Source: Topomyia yanbarensis
Lineage: Eukaryota > Arthropoda > Insecta > Diptera > Culicidae
Direction of reading: 5' to 3'
Length of the DNA stretch: 64,000 nucleotides
NCBI RefSeq assembly: GCF_030247195.1
Contig: NC_080670.1
Coordinates: forward strand, 93,384,161 to 93,448,160
The first letter of the stretch is position 1. Each line of letters starts with the position of its first letter. The notes beneath the pieces were generated by a model, which was not told the DNA's origin, ran no database searches, and worked only from the letters and a program-made list of their open reading frames with translations. The position numbers and the translations under genes are program-made. Below are positions 31,897 through 43,289 of the stretch, piece after piece.

Positions 31897-31916
31897 GGTC
31901 CTTTTCAGGACCACCA
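31897..31916 (+). terminator. Histone mRNA 3' stem-loop, no coding sequence attached
   Basis: GGTCCTTTTCAGGACCACCA, perfect stem and canonical loop, preceded by the CAACAACGCCAACAAAAA type of 3' UTR seen before other copies. No histone coding sequence is recognisable upstream. Confidence 0.9.
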
Positions 31917-32014
31917 TCATTTTTGTAAAGAATAATTTGAAATATTCCTCGCCCAAATCACCTTTTGTCCGAAAATTCCAATGAGTATCAACATATTTGA
32001 AGAACGTGTTCCTT

Positions 32015-32162
32015 CCCACTGAGACGTCCAAAAAATTGTTTCAAAATCGTTCAACACGGGTCCAACGATGGACGTTTGTTGAACGGTTATTTGGACGTTG
32101 TCCAAATTGGTCCAACGAACGTCCTTCATTGGACGATTTTGAAACCAACCGTTCTTAGAGGG
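32015..32162. mobile_element. Palindromic small element (family T3), copy 1
   Basis: Starts CCCACTGAGACG and ends CGTTCTTAGAGGG, imperfect TIRs; TT flanks both sides. The interior GTCCAACGATGGACGTTTGTTGAACGG words pair with one another to give a largely self-complementary 148-bp sequence. Confidence 0.8.
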
Positions 32163-32167
32163 TTATG

Positions 32168-32215
32168 TATTCTACATCTCTCCGGTTATGTCGCAGACAT
32201 TACCCACCCATCTTT
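32168..32215. repeat. Motif M, copy 4
   Basis: CTCCGGTTATGTCGCAGACA followed by TTACCCACCCATCTTTT. It abuts the right part of the split hAT-like element at about 32214. Confidence 0.7.
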
Positions 32216-32780
32216 TCTGCTGTGATTTTTATGCATTCAAGACCGAAAACGTCCAATGCATAAAATTTGCAACAGAATAAACGAGAGGCAAACAGAAAAA
32301 TGATGTGATATCTGCTATGTAACAAATTTCTATGTGGTATACTATTATAATTTCATTAATTTTCCCATGATATCTATGCGTGACAGGTAATTTTTATCTG
32401 CTACTAAAAATTGCAAAAAATTATGTGTGAAATCAATATATTCAATATAACGAATTTTCTCGGTGTAAATTTTCGACTGTTATTGTTATGAAATGAAAGA
32501 GTTTGTATATACCACACAAGGAAATACAAATTTATCAAAATTCAGTACAAGTTTAGACATTTTGTGCATTCTAATTAGTGAAAACACATTAGCCAAGAAT
32601 GGCCATTGTTTTGCTGGCTAAAAGAAACAAAAATGATTAGTCGCTATGAAACGACGATAGAGGATTATTTTTTTGCTTTTTTTTATTTGGCCCATTTGAC
32701 AGGTATATCCCGAAATCAAAACAATGATGTTCCTACCACTGATGCCAGCGACAATTCTAATCTAATGTTCTGTATCTACT

Positions 32781-32788
32781 AGAAATGC
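32781..32788. repeat. Target site duplication AGAAATGC, right
   Basis: Exact copy of 19056-19063, directly after the inverted TIR of the split hAT-like element. Confidence 0.88.
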
Positions 32789-32789
32789 A

Positions 32790-33083
32790 GAGGTGGACAG
32801 TATATTTTATATTTGCCTATTTACGCCATCCCTCTTAAAACATAATTTATTGATGGTCCTTTAACAGTAACAAAATCCTAAAATCAAGCACAATACCATT
32901 CTTCATATTCTAGTTATTTTCCTTCGACCTATTTCCGGTACTAGGCGGTGACTCCACTATCTGGACTAGATATCGTACCCATCAACCCATGGACCGGAGT
33001 CCAACGGCTCTACTTCCCTTCCGAAGGAAGGCGTGACCAGATTTTTCCTTCTCAGAAAATGTTCACCCTCGGCTGGAATTGAA
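32790..33083 (-). mobile_element. Possible tRNA-derived SINE, 5' truncated
   Basis: On the minus strand the segment begins CTGGGTTCAATTCCAGCC, which fits a tRNA B box, and continues GGTCACGCCTTCCTTCGGAA. No A box is found before it. It is joined to the end of the repeat at 33084-33570. The family is uncertain. Confidence 0.4.
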
Positions 33084-33570
33084 CCCAGATCACAGAGAAC
33101 AGACATCCATGATCGAACAAAAATATTTAAAAAACGTGTGTAAACATTTGAATTAATATACGATAAACACCAGCGCCGCCAAACCAACTTGTCCCAACTA
33201 TCCGTCAAATCCACTCCGGAACCAGTTCGAAATCCTGAATGGATTCAGTATGGAATCTTGCTCATAGAAAACAACCGATACCGACTCTATCGGTTCATGC
33301 ATTTCAACAGGAATTCATACTGGAAGTCCGAACCGGTTCCGGACTAGTTTGACTGGGTTGAGGAATAACCGCTGTCAATTCAGTCGAACTCACCCTCTAA
33401 GAACGGTTGGTTTCAAAATTGTCCAATGAAGGACGTTCGTTGGGCCAATTTTGACAACGTCCAAATAACCGTTCAACAAATGTCCATCGTTGGACCCGTG
33501 TTGAACGATTTTGAAACAATTTTTTGGACGTCTCAGTGGGCAGCCACAAAAAAACATGACGACAGTAGCG
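33084..33570 (-). repeat. Dispersed repeat R, copy 2 (inverted relative to 50590-50945)
   Basis: Read on the minus strand it matches 50590-50945, including CAGGTGCGCTACTGTCGTCA, AATTGACAGCGGTTATT and GTTTACACACGTTTTTTAAA. It is interrupted by the T3 element at 33403-33540, for which 50638-50646 shows the empty site. Confidence 0.82.
33403..33540 (-). mobile_element. Palindromic small element (family T3), copy 2
   Basis: Same ends as 32015-32162 in the opposite orientation; CA flanks both sides (33401-33402 and 33541-33542). The related repeat at 50.6 kb lacks it and has one copy of the dinucleotide, confirming a 2-bp duplication. Confidence 0.88.
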
Positions 33571-33649
33571 CACCTGGTCACAACCAAAGGCGTTGTTTAC
33601 TTATATAAAGCCTCGCACAGAATGAAGCCAAATCTACCAATCGAACATA

Positions 33650-33824
33650 GGTTTGTTCCAGTACATGGAAGTTACTCCCTGTTGCTCCGGAGCAAAAAAT
33701 TCTTGCTCCTTTTCACTCCGGTTTGCCACCAGAAGAAGAAAAAAGAGAAGAAGATAGTACAGGAACGATTTTCTCCCTGTTTGCTCCGGAGTGCTTCCAG
33801 TTTCTCCTGGTACTGGAACAAACC
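33650..33824. mobile_element. Short TIR element (family T2), copy 2
   Basis: GGTTTGTTCCAGTACATGGA to TACTGGAACAAACC, 175 bp, TA on the left and TC on the right (one flank mutated). It contains two TTGCTCCGGAG words. Confidence 0.85.
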
Positions 33825-34716
33825 TCATGTCACCGGCTACCTATCGTGCAAAGTAAACAAACATACTTCTTTAGCTATGCCCTCATGCGTGCTCGCAAGG
33901 GGAGTATTGTTATTGGCAGGAAAAATATTGCAATAATAGAAGTGAAAAACTATTTGTTTATATATTTACCTTTTCTCATTTCTTATATTGCTTACAAAAA
34001 TCAGCAAGTTAACAAGAACGTGATGAATGCATATTTTAATTGATTCACCGAACCTCTACAGTGCCATTGAACGACTATCAGGCTTATTTTCTCTTTTTTG
34101 TATAGTTGAGAAATTCACAAACGGAACGTTACAAAACGCTCTATTATCTAATTGCGAATATTATGACATTTTTCTTCAAAGATACCATAGATTTCATGAG
34201 TGTTGCCAGGTTTGATGAAACGTTTTCATTACAAGTGTCGAGACTCGTGACGTCTCGAAATATTCTCTCCATCCCGAGGAAAAAAAAACAAATAAACAAC
34301 TTCTGTTACATACAATAGTGCTTCCTCACTAAAATCTTTAGGTATACAGTCGTGATTCGCTGGTTGGATACACTGTAGTATACTTTGTAAATTGTTTTAA
34401 AATGGAGTCGTACTAATACATGGTGTAAAGCATGCCTCACAAACAGTATAGTTTTTCGGGACACTCTTATGGGGCCCATATTATTGGCTCGAATCAAAAC
34501 GAATCAAAATAGGTTCATCCGGAGTGTTCTTTTGTGTTTACAGCTTTGCCAATTTTATTTTGTTTCTACTACCCAATGTGGCTACGTCACATCGCTTTTG
34601 CGCGTGCTGTATGACTTCGCTACCGCTCAGTCGGACTTAAACTAGGGATAGCCCCTATGTTTGAGTAAGCCGGGCAAACGAGTGGATCACAGGTTCGCTT
34701 GCTTCCGATGGCGGGT
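33825..34716. other. No recognised gene
   Basis: Short frames only; no repeat edge was identified. Confidence 0.4.
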
Positions 34717-35020
34717 CTATGACCACCTTGCTCGGCGGATCCTAATTCGTTTTCCGGCACCAGTAGCACAACCGATTTTAACTAGTCGCTCCAGCACCCC
34801 GTTGAATTCTAACGATTTCACCATCTGGGTGCCTGAACTTTGTTTACTTTCGACAAGTTTTGATTCCAGCCAACAACATCCAGCCCTCTTAAGAATGTAT
34901 CCTGCAATATGGTGCACTAGATTATGTTCTGAGTTATCGAACACGCTATCGTCAAAAATCTTCAGAATATTCCAACTTCACAAGCTCGTCCACAAGATCC
35001 ACCTGAAAAAGGAAGACATT
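34717..35020 (-). pseudogene. Possible transposase remnant
   Basis: A minus-strand frame reads VFDNSEHNLVHHIAGYILKR, then CCWLESKLVESKQSSGTQ, to a stop at 34717. Upstream, after a splice-like CTTTTTCAG, another frame reads VDLVDELVKLEYSEDF, so a frameshift separates them. A segment of the form NLVHHIAGYILKR followed by cysteines recalls the C-terminal part of P- or hAT-type transposases. That assignment is a guess from pattern. Confidence 0.3.
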
Positions 35021-36349
35021 TTAGACCAAGACTATATTTGGTACCACCGGGTATACTTTTTCTTCCATATGTTCATTATACTCTTTTTGATCTGATCTGA
35101 TTTGATTTGTTTGATTTACGGATGCCTTCGGTTAAGTTCATTAACCATTTTATATCGTCCAACTTATAAGATGATGAAGGAATTTTAGACAAGAACTATG
35201 ATAAAGAAAGTTACTTCAAGTTATCTTTACATTGAAGAGCAGTTGGACGTTATTCAAGCAGTGTTCTTGCAATAAATTTACACTAAAATTTCAAGTAACA
35301 AATAATTTCATTTTCTAACGAACAACGATTCAGTAAATTAGCATTAAATGTTAAATGCGTGGAACAAAATGATTTGTTAAATAACATTAAAAAATAAAAA
35401 TCAACCCATAGCCAACCCTAGTTACTGTAAAAGTCTTGTTTTGGTATTATAGTATAACTTCACTACAAATGGTTATTATTGTTTTGTCACAGTGACATGG
35501 TTTTGTTATTGTTCTATTCGATTGTCAACATCCGAGAAAAATCCGCTTAAAATAACCTGAGTCCTGCGTTGACTCAAATTCTTTGAATAAATTTAAACAC
35601 GTTATTCATTGATGATATAGCATTCAATAAATCAGATGAAATAATGTTTAAAACGGTTTTCGCTGGGATGTTTCGTTTGCCACGATATAGTTGCTTAATT
35701 TTTCATTCAGTATGAATTTATTTTGTGATTGGATCAAAGTCATTCAAAGTTACAGCAAATATTCCGGTTGCCAGAAAAAAATAAATAGTCTGTATTTTAC
35801 GCAGTGTTGCGCATTCCTCTGTACGGGACTCTATATTGTATACAGACTCTAGTCACAACTACCTTCAAAACCGTTAGAGATTTTTACACAAGTTGAATGC
35901 TGAAGATGGACGTCTGTGAGACGGCGGTCACACTTACCATTCAACCATCGGCGCCGTTAAGTACAATACCATTTTCTTTGCTATACTTTTGAACTAATCG
36001 ATTTTTTCAACGTTAAACGTGCCATTTCCCAGAAAATGTTTTGTCCTGCAAATCAACCGCATAAAGCTTGAAAATTTTGATTACTCCATGAGAGCGAAAG
36101 AGACAGTATGATCCATGTCTTTTCCATCTCGCTCATTTATAATTCGAATTTGCGTTTCTTTTATTTGACAGCTGGCGGATCAGCGCCATCGCCAAATATT
36201 TGACGTTTTTCCAACGAAGCATTCCTGTCGTGTCATGTGTACATTTTTTTATTTTATTGAAGTTCAAGTTCAAGCTAGTTCAAATATTCTTGATCACGTT
36301 GTTTGTTGACTGGAGGATGCTGTTTGCTTACGAAACGACACGGTGTACA
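35021..36349. other. No recognised gene; short copy of repeat R
   Basis: Positions 35856-35936 are an inverted match to 50520-50602 (CTACCTTCAAAACCGTTAGA, then AAGTTGAATGCTGAAGATGG). The rest is unassigned and AT-rich. Confidence 0.5.
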
Positions 36350-38484
36350 CCATAGTTAGTATTCACGTCCAAATTATATCTTCATATAAACTTGCAGTAA
36401 AAAGAGAACCCGTTAATTTGACTAAATCAATAATCAATCATGAAAAACTCAATAACGACTTCCAAAAATTTCGCGGAAAACACTAGAACGGTCTCCAAAA
36501 CTTTTAAATGTAAAGGCGTTTTTTGCCCCTGGATCAATTTCGATTTGTGGACACTGATTAAAATCAAAAGTAATTATCTGAAACGAGTAAAAAATAAGCC
36601 CAATGATGAAAACCTCAAAGCTCTTCTGGAACACATAACTAAAAAAGTTAATGTAATGAAAAAGCAGTGCAAAAAGGCCTACTTTGAAAACCTTCTATCC
36701 AACACAACTCATTCAAAACTTTGGAAAAATATTAATACCATTTTTGGTCGTTCAAATTCGGATGTTCCCATCAGCCTAATTTGCAATGATATCAGAGTCA
36801 CTGAGACTAAAGAACTATGTAATGTTTTCAACGAATATTTCTCTAGTATTGGCAAAAATTTGGCTGACAATATTCCCACGAGTCCCAACTCAAATCTTAT
36901 TACAAATATACAACACGTCCAAGAAACAATCTTCTTGCGTCCTGCAACCATAAACGAAGTGATCCTTTTGATTAAAGACCTTGAAAAAAATAACAGTTGT
37001 GGTCCTGATAAGATCCCCGCTAGTGTTCTTAAGAGTAACTGTACCACTTTTGCAAACATCCTAACCAAAGCTTTTAATTAATTAATTCAAACCGGCAGGT
37101 ACCCAGACTGTTTAAAAACAGCCCGAGTAATTCCAATTTTCAAATCTGGTGATCCAAACCAACCTTGCAACTATAGACCAATTTCAACATTGTGCGTTTT
37201 CAATAAAATTCTTGAGAAATTGCTCATCACTCGACTACTCGAGTTTTTGAACAAACACAACATAATTTACAACTACCAGTATGGGTTCAGACAGGGCTGC
37301 AGCACTTTAATTGCAATGACCGAACTAATTGACTCCATCATTAGTCAAATTGATAGCAAAAGAATTGTTGGTGCCCTTTTTCTGGACTTAAAAAAAGCAT
37401 TCGATACTCTGGATCACTCAATCCTGCTTAAGAAGTTAGAATGCTATGGTATCAGGGGATTAGCAAATCATATTATTCGTAGCTATCTGTCGTATAGGAA
37501 CCAATTCGTATCTATAGGAGACTCGTGTAGCTCTTATAGACCAATAGAAATAGGAGTGCCCCAAGGCAGTAATATTGGTCCACTGTTATTTTTATTGTAT
37601 ATCAATGACCTAGGTAGACTTGGGTTAAAAGGGACTCCTCATCTTTTCGCTGATGACACAGCGTTGTTCTACCGGAACAACAACTGCCTGGATATTGTAC
37701 GCGACATTGAATCGGATTTAAAAGCACTAACGACGTATTTCAACGAAAACCTTCTTTCCTTGAACCTATCAAAAACTAAATATATGCTGTTTCGTTCATC
37801 TAGAAGAGCTATAGGCGTGCATCCAGACCCAAGAATGGGACAGTCTGTAATTCAGGAAACTAACTGCTTCAAATATGTAGGACTTCACTTAGACCCCACA
37901 CTCTCCTGGATTGAGCATATAATATCTATAGAGAGAAAAGTTGCATCGTTATGTGGGGCTATGCGTAAAGTATGCTCTTTTGTTCCCCAGCATGTACATC
38001 TAAAATTTTATTATGCGCACATCCACTCATTGCTGAACTACCTTCTATCTGTGTGGGGCCGTGCCAGTATTTCGAATCTGAAAAAGCTACAAACACTTCA
38101 AAACCGATGTCTTAAATTTTTTTATAAAAACCAATTATGTACCCTACTATTTTGTTATACAATAATAATGCCCATAACATTTTACCTTTGCTTGGGTTGG
38201 CTAACTACCAAACAATAATATACATCCACAATGCTTTGCATAATACTATTGCTCATAATAATCTAGAATTTACAACAGGCATTCGAGCTCACAGCACTAG
38301 ACAAGCCAATCATTTATTATAATCCAGAGTATCCACGAACCTTGGTCAAAGACGCATTTCTTTCATCGGACCTAAGTTATTCAACCAGCTTCCTGCTGAT
38401 TTAAAGCAAATAACATGTCGCACTCGTTTCCAAGCAAAATTGAAACTAATTTTAAAAAATAAAATAGGAGAATTTCTAATATAA
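36350..38484 (+). pseudogene. 5'-truncated CR1-type non-LTR retrotransposon, ORF2
   Basis: The reading begins near 36350 inside the region after the endonuclease, so nearly all the endonuclease is missing. It changes frame near 36480 and continues from HITKKVNVMKKQCKKAYFEN through SCGPDKIPASVLK. A TAA at 37079-37081 interrupts, and the same frame resumes (IQTGRYPDCLK, PIFKSGDP). RT motifs follow: FRQGCSTLIA, LFLDLKKAFDTLDH, IGVPQGSNIGPLLF and LFADDTALF. A frameshift near 38137 moves to PLLGLANYQTIIYIHNALHN, then a TAA at 38320-38322 and a final stop at 38482-38484. There is no RNase H. GPLLF after VPQGS and the absence of RNase H fit CR1/Q-type elements of mosquitoes. The 3' tail is TAATAAATAAATTTA and not poly-A. 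Confidence 0.85.
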
Positions 38485-40279
38485 ACTTCGTTCACCACCA
38501 ATCGAGCTTATTCCTTTAGTTATAATTGGTTAAAAAAAATTTAATAAAAAACAATTGATAAATGCATTTTTTCTAGCAATAAGTAATAAATAAATTTAAA
38601 TTATTATAAGCTTCCTGCAAAGCTACGATGGGACCCTTAAAAGGATTCTTTTCCGCTGGGTACTCGCCGTAGCTTCTTGTCAAATTTTGTGTTTTGTCGG
38701 TCTCGTATTCCTTTTTTTGTTCTCAGCGTTTCTGCGATTCGTAACTTTGTTTTGTTGTGCTGACCTTTTTTGTACGCTGAGAACTGATGTGCCCACTACC
38801 AGGGGGCTCCGTTTGTGAGCTTTTTGGTGAGGGGGTAAGAGGCGGGCTATTAAAAAAAAGTTGTATCGACGCGGGTGTTTTTTTTAGTGCTTCGTTATGC
38901 CGGAACAGGTTTCCGGTGGTAATACGACAAGAAAAAGTATCGCCGAGAGCGGTAATCGATAGAACCATTTAGTTTGTACAAAGTATTGTTTCAAGTTGGA
39001 CGGTAGAAGTTATCATTGGTCCTGTTATTTATCGACGCTTTCGGTCCGGCGGTCATTGCAAACTTATTGTGACGTCAGTGTTTAATTAAAAAAGAAACAC
39101 TAGAATTGACCAGAAAGAGTGAGTCCTCTACTGATTCAAGCAAATATATGCAACGCGAAAACAGAACAGAGTTAGGAGTATAATTCGAAAAGCAAAAATG
39201 CAAATCCGAATCACTCTCTCTTTCACTCTAATGGCTTGGAACGGGAACGTCAAATGCAATCCGCCATATTGGAGCAGGATTCGTCTTTTGTTTGCCACAC
39301 TGGGATCTGACCTAAACTCACAATAAAAGTCAGATTGTGGTAAGTTTTGGTGTACAGTGCCAATAGACCTTCCTCGTCAAAAAATTTTATATGATAGGAT
39401 GCTTCCTTTTTTATCCCCAATTCGTTACTGCTGATTGCCGCGATGATTTGGTACCTCTAACTATTGAAAAAATCAAAAATAGTGCAAGCTGCTCATTTAA
39501 CCCCATATTCTGAATACCTATCTTGCCTTGTTTCCCCGTATTTCTACACCATTTGGATGAATTTCCTGTGGGGAATACTAAAAGGATGCCAGATCTGCAT
39601 ATATATTAGTAAATCTGCAGATTTTGCATTTTCACTGCAGATGTTTTGCAGATTACAAATATTTAGCAGAACAAAGCCTATGCCAGGCAATTTGTACACA
39701 AGCCTTCAACATTTTTGATCATTTAAAATATATACATACTACATTTCTATGTCAAGTTTATTGAAGATTTTTGTAGCAATCTGCAGACTTTTATATTTTC
39801 ACTGCAGGCTATTGTTTAAATAGACCTGGCATCACTGATGCTGAAATGATTCATTCATATACCTGTCAAAAACAGAGCATTGCATGAAAATGTATAACCT
39901 CACTTTTCTGACAGTTCAGTGTGCTTGTTTACCTAAGACTTGTTTACATGGACTTCTAAAATTTACATTACTTGAATACTTTCGATGCTCTTTGAAAGAA
40001 TATCAACGCAAGAGGGATGAGGATTGGAACAATGGGAACCTGGTGCTACATTATGCAACCAATTCGAATCGACCTTTTCACACAAGCTTGAATACAATAA
40101 ACCTTTCGTTTCGAGATGCGTAATGTCACCCCATACATACATTGACCAATCGGCGCTGGATGAAAAACCCGGTGGCATATGCTGAATCGTAAGATCAAGC
40201 ATTGGGCTATAAAACGATTGCTTTCTGGATGATGGATAAGGATTTGTACACATTTGTTTGTTTGCTCGTGGGTTAAGTC
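38485..40279. other. 3' flank of the CR1-type element and unassigned sequence
   Basis: A hairpin GCTACG to CGTAGC (about 38620-38675) with GGGACCC may belong to the element 3' end. ATCTGCAGATTTTGCATTTT and TTTTCACTGCAG words repeat at 39594-39815. Positions 39880-39920 match the palindrome arms (TTGCATGAAAATG, CCTCACTTTT, TGACAGTTC near 54060-54105). No gene is seen. Confidence 0.45.
40276..40279. repeat. Target site duplication AGTC, left
   Basis: AGTC precedes the left LTR and recurs at 50133-50136 after the right LTR. Confidence 0.85.
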
Positions 40280-41393
40280 TGTAAGTAGGGGTTTGCCCAC
40301 TACTCGGGTTCTTGTTTGCCCGGCGAACCCTTCTTTTCAGGGCGGCCTAGGTGCTTCTACCAAGACTTTCGGATTTCGTAACACAACAAGAAAAAGTAAA
40401 CAAATAAATTATAAAATTTACCGACTTTTATTCCCGCTACTCTCTCAACTGCTGCTGCTGCTGGTGATCTGCTACTGCTGGCGGAAAGGCGGGCGGCTTC
40501 TTCCGACCGGCCGGGACAGCAACGGCCGAGTTCTCCCTATTTACGTTGGCTGCTCCGGCAGCGGTCCTTTACAATTAGCCAGGGAGGTGAGCTTTGCTCC
40601 TTTGTTGGAACCTCCCTAGCGACGGTGGTGACGAATCACCGGATTCTTTGCTCCCCGCAAAGAATCCCGGAAGACACCGCAGTGTTCTTCCCAGGGGGAG
40701 CCGCTGTCCACCCTGCTTCGCTCTCCTTGGCTATTAGCTGGGAAGGAGAGCAAGGCTCGTTCGGCTTATCCTTCCCAGCGAGGGCGGAATGGTGCGTCTG
40801 GATCCTTTACGGTTAGCCGGGGAAGCGAAAGCTCCTTGATAATTAGCTTCCCCCGACGGCGATCCAGCACCACACTTTCTTTAGCACCCGGACCACGGGC
40901 CGGCACTTTCGACGGGAATCTACCGTCGCATGCGCGCACTAAACTATTTAACAGTGGCGGGAAACTGTCCCGAAAAAAACCACAGCAATTTCCTGGACGT
41001 CTGATTGTAGCCGTGGTCCGTCACTTTCTGTCTTTTACGATGGCTGCCTTCCGCACTCGACCACAACACCAACACCAAAAAAACCGTACCGCTGCATAGC
41101 TGTCATCACCTATGTGCAGCATAGCCAGTACACGTATTTCAGCAGTAGGAGAGCGGTGGCCTATCTAAGCCCTATGTTAACTATGTACAATTGTCAAACA
41201 AAATTTACTACACCTATCTGAACGCACAAAACCGTTCACAAACGCGAAACTATATAAAAATTTACAAGAAATAGTGAACGATATCGAAACAGCGGTGAGC
41301 ATAAATTTTCGTAAACAATACACTCTACGGAGAGAGTACGCACGAAAGGGTATATTTCCACCCAGTGCTAAATTGTTACCCTGACGGGTTACA
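40280..41393 (-). repeat. 3' LTR
   Basis: 1,114 bp, TG...CA on both strands (TGTAA/TTACA inverted ends). A minus-strand AATAAA occurs at 40427-40432. Plus-strand frames inside it are incidental. Confidence 0.93.
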
Positions 41394-43289
41394 ATCTCGC
41401 CCACACCGGGTGGAAAAAAAATTGACAACAATTTTTTTTCTAAACTAACACCTAACACCGATACAATAATTATGAACGAAATTAATAAATAAATAAACAA
41501 AGAAAAACTAACTACACCTAATTATTTCTTCCGCAATTTATCAATAATTCATGTCAAAAAAAAACTAATCGACCGGCGATCCTCATTGGTGAAAAGTTTG
41601 CCTGTGTTTGGTCTGATAATACTGACAGCATACGCGAAGCGAGAGGCTATCAGCCATCGTCATTATTCGGTTATGGGTTGAACCCTAAATCCAATCCGAA
41701 TACAAGATCGGTAACAACTCGAAAATCCCTAAAATTCTGCAAGTGACATTGACAATTTTCAATGTTCCAACTTGCAGGGGAACGGTTGTCGGCATTATAT
41801 TGTTCTTTTCATCGACTGTCCAGAAATGTCTCACGTGTCCTTACGGTACCAGTACTACACACTTGTGTTGGGGATTCAATCCAAATACATTCATACAATT
41901 ATCCCATTCATTCATCCTCAATCACTGGCCTACTCGATCATTCACATTCCGATAAGCACTCCGAATTCACCCCAAAACAATTTTATCTTATCATTCACAC
42001 ATGCATTCATTCACTGTGTTCGATTCCACACTCATACATTCACACATACAAGACCGCTTAACACGTCATCATTTCTCCCACTCGCAGACATTCCGGACAA
42101 AATGTTTGTATATTCGTCCCTTTTCGCCTCAAAACGCTTCGTACATGGCAAAAGAAACGTTTGAGAGGGACCAAAGAATGTCTTTCGCATAATTTAAACA
42201 GATCAAAATGATTCCCGCTGGAATCAAACGAACCACCCCAGGTTAAACCACAAACCCAAAATTATGCGAAATAAAATTTTATTATTTGATTCGAAATCGA
42301 AGACGCGGTATCGTTATACCCCATTCGCTCTTCCACTCATACTACTCTGATCCAAATCGGGCTACACCTGCATGATGCAGAGCATTGATGCGAACATCGG
42401 GGAAACTGTCAAAATTGATGATGATATTTTCATCCATCTGAATGGATGAATGAATCATCCTCAAAATATAAATAAAAATAAAACAGTTCGCGAAATCGGT
42501 TCGCAAACTGTTTCTATTATTGCGTTTACGGTCGGTCCCGGAGTAGTGGAACCACTCACGCGAACGAAGTGTCCCCGGCGAAGAGGGGAAAGGTGTTTTT
42601 TTTATATAGTGATTAGTGACCCAAATAAGGAGATATTTTATATAATTTAGTGCACCCGTAGGTGCGAGTGTTCCCCACAGAAAGGGGTTTTTTGGAAAAT
42701 TTTATGTTGCCGAACACGGCAGAAGAATGATGTGTATGCATCCGGCGGTGAAAAGACGGTATGATAGATTCGTTTTGTTTCTTCCAAACACTGGTACTGG
42801 TTTGGTAAGAAAGTTTTGTTTACCGTAACCGTCTCGACCGCCGGAGCAAAGCAAATTAGTGGATAATTTGGTTACCTCACTGCGCGAGTGGGGCGCAAAA
42901 GAATTTTTTTGTATTTGTTTGCCGAACACGGCAGGTAGTGTATTTAGATGCGTCCGGTGCCCGGGAGAACGGCACGGTATAAGATTAGTGTTTTTTTAAT
43001 AGAGGCTACCGTAGTCGTCATCGGGGCCGGAGCATATATTTCGTGCGAGTGTTTGTTTACCACACTGCGTGAGTGTGGCTCTGAAAAATTGCAAGAAGGT
43101 GTTGAAGAACCTTCTCGCGGCAGAGTTGGTCTTCCACAATAAAAATAGAGAAGACGGAGAAATGTTTATTGTTTTTTTTATTCGGACCAAAGTCCGTGTT
43201 GTTGCCGTCGGGAACTGACGGCTGCTTTTGGAAAACTCCCAATCCATATAAAAGCATACCGTCAGTCCACAGACGGCACGGAAAAGTTT
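41394..43289 (-). other. Long non-coding 3' region between integrase and 3' LTR
   Basis: About 1.9 kb without a credible reading frame on the element strand; no envelope-like gene is seen. It contains two diverged direct repeats of about 212 bp (42709-42920 and 42921-43100) that share GCCGAACACGGCAG and CACTGCG.GAGTG. Confidence 0.75.

Larger units (their letters stand above)
19064..32780. mobile_element. hAT-like TIR element split by a 12.9-kb histone-derived block
   Basis: The left end reads AGTAGATACAGAACACTAGA and continues TTAGGATTGTCGCTGG. The right end inverted is the same over 36 bases with two mismatches. An exact 8-bp duplication, AGAAATGC, flanks both ends. The left part (19064-19303, 240 bp) matches the first part of the complete 801-bp relative at 19940-20740. 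The right part (about 32214-32780, 567 bp) matches the rest. Both break within the same T run of the relative, so together they make one element of about 807 bp. Everything between, the histone pseudogenes and tandem arrays, sits inside it. No transposase is seen. An 8-bp duplication fits hAT or P-type families. Confidence 0.82.

Noticed and set aside
32966..33214. 82-codon minus-strand gene
   Set aside because: It spans the joint between a SINE-like segment and repeat R and has no protein-like signature.
40254..41099. Plus-strand frames of 121, 63 and 87 codons
   Set aside because: They lie in an LTR and repeat identically in the other LTR; the element is coded on the minus strand, so these are incidental.
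41743..42192. Candidate envelope or accessory gene of the LTR element
   Set aside because: The frames are on the strand opposite to gag and pol, are short and overlapping, and show no signal peptide or membrane segment pattern.
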